Both the position numbers and the translations under genes were made by a program. Below the pieces are notes generated by a model, which saw nothing but the letters and a program-made list of their open reading frames with translations, was not told the DNA's origin and did not search any database. A DNA stretch of 26,791 bases from a virus, in IMG/VR virus record IMGVR_UViG_3300046655_000944, positions 1 through 26,791 of that record; one strand, 5' to 3'. Below, piece after piece: positions 24,205 through 26,791 of the stretch (within the stretch, counting starts at the first letter, position 1; each line of letters starts with the position of its first letter).

Positions 24205-24611
24205 TAATGTATCTCCTTTTTAGATGGACTTCTTTCATATAAAAAATGTATTTTATCATCTTTTATATCGAGTAGCCTGTTTTCGTAAATGTGTATTAAA
24301 GCTTCTTCTGGTACAAGTATTATATCTAGTGTTATTTTATGAGTAGAATAGAAATCAGAAATAGGCCGCAAAGCAGCAACGCCTGTATATACAGCCACTT
24401 CTCGAAAAGAATATTTATATCCATCGTATAATAATCTTTCTGGATGAACTAGAAAACTTGTACCATCAAAGTTTATCTGTGAGTAAAAAAATGTTTTGTC
24501 ATACTTATTCTTTGGAATGCGTTTTTCTACCAACATTCGTAGTATCCGCACAATATCTACAGGATCACCTGCTGCTGTAGAATAGACTTTTTTCCAATCG
24601 AATAATAACAT
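24204..24611 (-). CDS. Conserved phage protein of unknown function (135 aa)
   Basis: Function unknown. It begins MLLFDWKKVYSTAAGDPVDI and contains FLVHPERLLYDGYKYSFREVAVY, AALRPISDFY and a C-terminal strand-rich part. I recall similar proteins beginning MLLFDW in phage replication clusters, which favours this start. No membrane segment or catalytic motif. Oddity: the ATG has no Shine-Dalgarno and directly abuts the -10 box of a consensus promoter, so transcripts from that promoter would lack the ATG. It could be translated only from upstream read-through, or from an internal start such as Met26. Position suggests a replication accessory (inference). Confidence 0.78.
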   Translation of the reverse strand: MLLFDWKKVYSTAAGDPVDIVRILRMLVEKRIPKNKYDKTFFYSQINFDGTSFLVHPERLLYDGYKYSFREVAVYTGVAALRPISDFYSTHKITLDIILVPEEALIHIYENRLLDIKDDKIHFLYERSPSKKEIH

Positions 24612-24640
24612 ATTATACTAAAATTTAACGTAAATGTCAA
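24612..24640 (-). promoter_or_regulatory. Perfect consensus sigma-70 promoter
   Basis: On the - strand, TTGACA (24640-24635), a 17-base spacer (24634-24618), then TATAAT (24617-24612). Upstream lies an A-rich stretch (AGAAAAATAG) like an UP element. It fills the 40-base gap between the helicase and 135-aa genes. Expected start site is near 24606-24603, inside the 135-aa reading frame. It would drive the SSB, SbcD, SbcC, nuclease, exonuclease and reductase genes by host RNA polymerase. Confidence 0.82.
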
Positions 24641-24651
24641 GAACTATTTTT

Positions 24652-25935
24652 CTATACTTGATTGATGTGCCAACCCTGCTTCATATAGTATCCCATTCTA
24701 TTGGAAGCCTGCTTTCGAGCAGTGTTCCCTTTTAGATGAATGTCTACTATTACTGGGGTCTTTTTTCCTTCTCGCTCTCGGATGACTCTTCCAATGAGCT
24801 GTGTGAGGAGGGGTTCATTGTTGATAGGGGTACCGAGTATAAGGACAGAGAGGGCATTAACTGATATGCCTTCGCTAAATATTGCTTGAGTCCCAAAAAG
24901 AATGTTTTTATCACCATAATTTATCTCATTTAAGAATGTTTCACGTTCTTCGTGAGGAACATCCCCTGTAACACATACTGCTTTTTCGCCTGCTAGTATA
25001 GCACAGTTCTTTAAAAAGTTTACTCGATCTGATACTACTAGAACTTTGTGCCCTCTTGCCGCATAGTAAGAAGCAAGCATTGCAACTGTGTGAATGTATT
25101 CTTCATTTGTTGCTAGATTAGTAACTCTGTTAGCCCACGGTGTCCTGGCGCCATCCATAAACCTTATTTCTGACTTTATAATATCTACTTTTGGAGTCAT
25201 AAAGTTTTCTTTTGGCGGCTTAAATACCTTTTGACTAAAGTAATCTCGAAAGACTACGTGTTTTCCATCTTTGCGCTCGATTGTACCACTCAGTCCGATT
25301 TTGTACCGTGCGTGGTTTGTGTCGATGATCTTTGAAAAAGTTGGCGAAGATACATGATGCATTTCGTCCAAGATAATTGTTCCAAAAAGTTTTCGAATTC
25401 TATCGATGTTTCTGTAGAGTGTTTGGGTATTACCAACCACAATACAAGTATCAGTGTTCCAGTTACCACTGCCAATAATTCCAGGAGTAAATCCATATAC
25501 TTTTTCTACCTCTTTTGCCCACTGATTTCGTAGTGGTACTGTATGTGTAATTACTAATGTTTTTTGTCCTAGCTTTCCTGCGATTGCAAGACCTGTAAAA
25601 GTCTTTCCCCAGCTTACCCACGCATTGATGATACTATTATCGTCGAGTTCGTCATAGACGGCTTGTTGAGATTCGCGGAGTACAAACTGAAACTCAGGAA
25701 AATCAACAGGAACCATAACCCTCTTGTCCACCACTTCATATTCATCTGGTATTAAATCCATTCTTCCAATAGGTATACTAACTAAGTTATCCCTCACTCT
25801 TGCCATATTTTTTATTACAAGAGGAGGATCTTTAGGATTAGGCGCAGGCACTTTATAAGTTAATTCTTTACTAAGAACTTCTTTATACTCGGGCGTAACT
25901 TCTAATAATATTCTATTACTAACTACTGCTTTCAT
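24652..25935 (-). CDS. SF2 DNA helicase, UvsW / T5 D10 type (427 aa)
   Basis: ATP-dependent DNA helicase or branch-migration enzyme. RecA-like domain 1 (about 85-235): Q-type motif LRESQQAVYDEL, motif I AWVSWGKT (105-112; a Trp before GK is unusual but fits A-x4-GKT), motif Ia ITHTVPLRNQW, motif II DEMHH (190-194), motif III LSGT (215-218). Domain 2 (about 275-410): motif IV VLVVSDRVNFL, motif V FGTQAIFSEGISV, motif VI QLIGRVIRERE with arginine fingers R383 and R386. T4 UvsW remodels recombination intermediates and R-loops, and T5 D10 is a branch-migration helicase; a similar role fits this context. The ATG overlaps the upstream stop by four bases. Confidence 0.92.
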   Translation of the reverse strand: MKAVVSNRILLEVTPEYKEVLSKELTYKVPAPNPKDPPLVIKNMARVRDNLVSIPIGRMDLIPDEYEVVDKRVMVPVDFPEFQFVLRESQQAVYDELDDNSIINAWVSWGKTFTGLAIAGKLGQKTLVITHTVPLRNQWAKEVEKVYGFTPGIIGSGNWNTDTCIVVGNTQTLYRNIDRIRKLFGTIILDEMHHVSSPTFSKIIDTNHARYKIGLSGTIERKDGKHVVFRDYFSQKVFKPPKENFMTPKVDIIKSEIRFMDGARTPWANRVTNLATNEEYIHTVAMLASYYAARGHKVLVVSDRVNFLKNCAILAGEKAVCVTGDVPHEERETFLNEINYGDKNILFGTQAIFSEGISVNALSVLILGTPINNEPLLTQLIGRVIREREGKKTPVIVDIHLKGNTARKQASNRMGYYMKQGWHINQV

Positions 25936-26426
25936 ATTTTTCTTCTAGTATCTTTTAGGCGCTCCTGAGAATAATCATATAACATCCACGGCATATTATA
26001 AATATAAATCACTCCAGCCCAGCCACAATCAGACGGAGGAGGTCTTGGAATAATAAACTTTTTCTTTATACCATTTAGACGCAATAATGAAGCTACTTTT
26101 TTTCTCTCTACTTCTCGTATACTATGATACTTTACGGGACACATTTTAGTTCTTTCATATATAAAAACAGCCCCATTGGAATCTATAAAGTGTTTATCCC
26201 GGGATTTAATTAACCCTAGGTGAGTACCTAAAGATTTTTTCAAAGAAAACAAATTTTCGTGAGGCGTTTGCAATCTTCGAATACCAAGAGTGGCTCCTTT
26301 CATATTTTTATCATCCAGTATTAGATCATCGAGAAAAAGCAACCCATCTAAGAGATGCCAGTTTCCATTTGGTAAATTAAATACTGGAAAAGTTATTTGT
26401 TCTATGTGCCTATAAGTTATAATCAC
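25932..26426 (-). CDS. Conserved phage protein of unknown function (164 aa)
   Basis: Function unknown. Notable segments: NWHLLDGLLFLDDLILDD, TLGIRRLQTPHENLFSLKKSL, KHFIDSNGAVFIYERTKMCPVKYHSI, FIIPRPPP, GVIYIYNMPWMLYDYSQERLKDTRRKI. I recall related proteins with 'IDSNG...F-Y-K/RTK...KYH/Y-I' in several phages, next to replication genes, without known function. Basic C-terminus and many aromatic residues suggest nucleic-acid or protein binding, but nothing catalytic is visible. It overlaps both neighbours by four bases, so it is translationally coupled between polymerase and helicase, a constant position that implies a replication-linked role (inference). Confidence 0.8.
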   Translation of the reverse strand: MIITYRHIEQITFPVFNLPNGNWHLLDGLLFLDDLILDDKNMKGATLGIRRLQTPHENLFSLKKSLGTHLGLIKSRDKHFIDSNGAVFIYERTKMCPVKYHSIREVERKKVASLLRLNGIKKKFIIPRPPPSDCGWAGVIYIYNMPWMLYDYSQERLKDTRRKI

Positions 26427-26791
26427 AAATATTGTTTTTCAAACTTACCCATTGAGTAGTCGTCTCCTATTTCAAAGTCACAACCTACAGGTGCTTCAGG
26501 TATGGATATTCCCCTATCCATTTGAATAAACTTCTTCAACATTTCACAATAAAAATCTATCTCATCCTCTGGAACCTCTGCGAGTATCGAGTCGTGCACA
26601 AGTGCGAATATTTTAGACTTCATTTTTTGACTTTGAATAAACGCACTCATATCAATAGCGCCTAAGAGGTTAATATCAGAAGCAGCAGACTGCACCAGAA
26701 AATTAAGACCAGACCTAATGCTATGAGATTTGATGCCTTTATCTTCTGATGCGACATTTGGTAATCTCCTCTTGCGGCCAAAGTAACTGTA
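26423..26791 (-). CDS. polA: Family A DNA polymerase, C-terminal part (gene continues beyond window)
   Basis: Replicative DNA polymerase of the Pol I family. Only the last 122 residues are visible; the frame is open to the window edge. Seen: YFGRKRRLPNV, matching the FGR-x-R-x-LP element of family A; NFLVQSAASDI, corresponding to the N-x-x-x-Q-x-x-AAD helix with Ser for Ala; and motif C, LVHDSILAEV, with the catalytic His-Asp (H66, D67 of the fragment). Palm and fingers motifs A and B and any 3'-5' exonuclease domain lie upstream, outside the window. The separate flap exonuclease gene suggests it lacks a 5' nuclease domain. Confidence 0.93.
   Translation of the reverse strand, partial: YSYFGRKRRLPNVASEDKGIKSHSIRSGLNFLVQSAASDINLLGAIDMSAFIQSQKMKSKIFALVHDSILAEVPEDEIDFYCEMLKKFIQMDRGISIPEAPVGCDFEIGDDYSMGKFEKQYL

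Noticed and set aside
24412-24419. T4-like late promoter TATAAATA on the - strand
   Set aside because: It lies in the middle of the 135-aa gene, not before any gene start, and is expected by chance in AT-rich DNA. A second copy at 25997-26004 (+ strand) faces no + strand gene.
1-26791. tRNA genes, integrase and attachment sites
   Set aside because: Genes are nearly contiguous with gaps of at most about 50 bases, leaving no room for tRNAs outside coding regions; no recombinase-type frame was seen.

Overview
The window is a piece of a virulent, AT-rich tailed double-stranded DNA phage (Caudoviricetes), most likely marine. Three things point to this. The fibre genes carry sequence motifs I know from cyanophage and other marine phage tail genes. 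Genes are packed with overlaps or gaps of a few bases. The replication set is phage-type, with a class I ribonucleotide reductase, a family A DNA polymerase, an SbcCD pair, a gp32-like ssDNA-binding protein, an SF2 helicase and a flap exonuclease. No integrase, repressor, tRNA or CRISPR array is visible. I cannot name the host.

Layout. Bases 1-16062 (+ strand) are a tandem array of nine structural genes. The first (5' end outside the window) is a Stf-like tail fibre with phage fibre repeats. Seven others are paralogues that all begin with the same short N-terminal module (MA-x-x-FP-x-SPSNG-x-T ... TYTYNS-x-KG-x-W) and then assemble a small set of interchangeable modules: a GDLWYD/QWV block, a 'YANVA...LYLYNG-x-W' block, a short collagen-like G-x-y run, a cadherin-like domain, and one of two kinds of C-terminal head, either a poly-glycine domain or three consecutive LamG/concanavalin-like domains. 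A 103-residue non-fibre gene sits inside the array. The array meets the opposite-strand genes at about 16066-16087 in one bidirectional terminator hairpin.

Bases 16074-26791 (- strand) are a compact replication, recombination and nucleotide cluster. In transcription order it runs: family A DNA polymerase (C-terminal part only), unknown 164 aa, SF2 helicase, [consensus sigma-70 promoter], unknown 135 aa, gp32-like SSB, SbcD-like nuclease, SbcC-like ATPase, unknown 69 aa, PD-(D/E)XK nuclease, flap/5' exonuclease, nrdA, nrdB, and two small paralogous coiled-coil proteins. The polymerase-helicase-SbcD-SbcC-exonuclease order recalls the T5 D9-D15 region. Together these genes would supply dNTPs, copy DNA, remove primers or flaps, and process ends and recombination intermediates.

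Most notable: the combinatorial fibre array, in which constant linkers flank divergent receptor-type cores and one LamG core has clearly different codon usage; and a perfect TTGACA-17-TATAAT promoter whose -10 box directly abuts an ATG.
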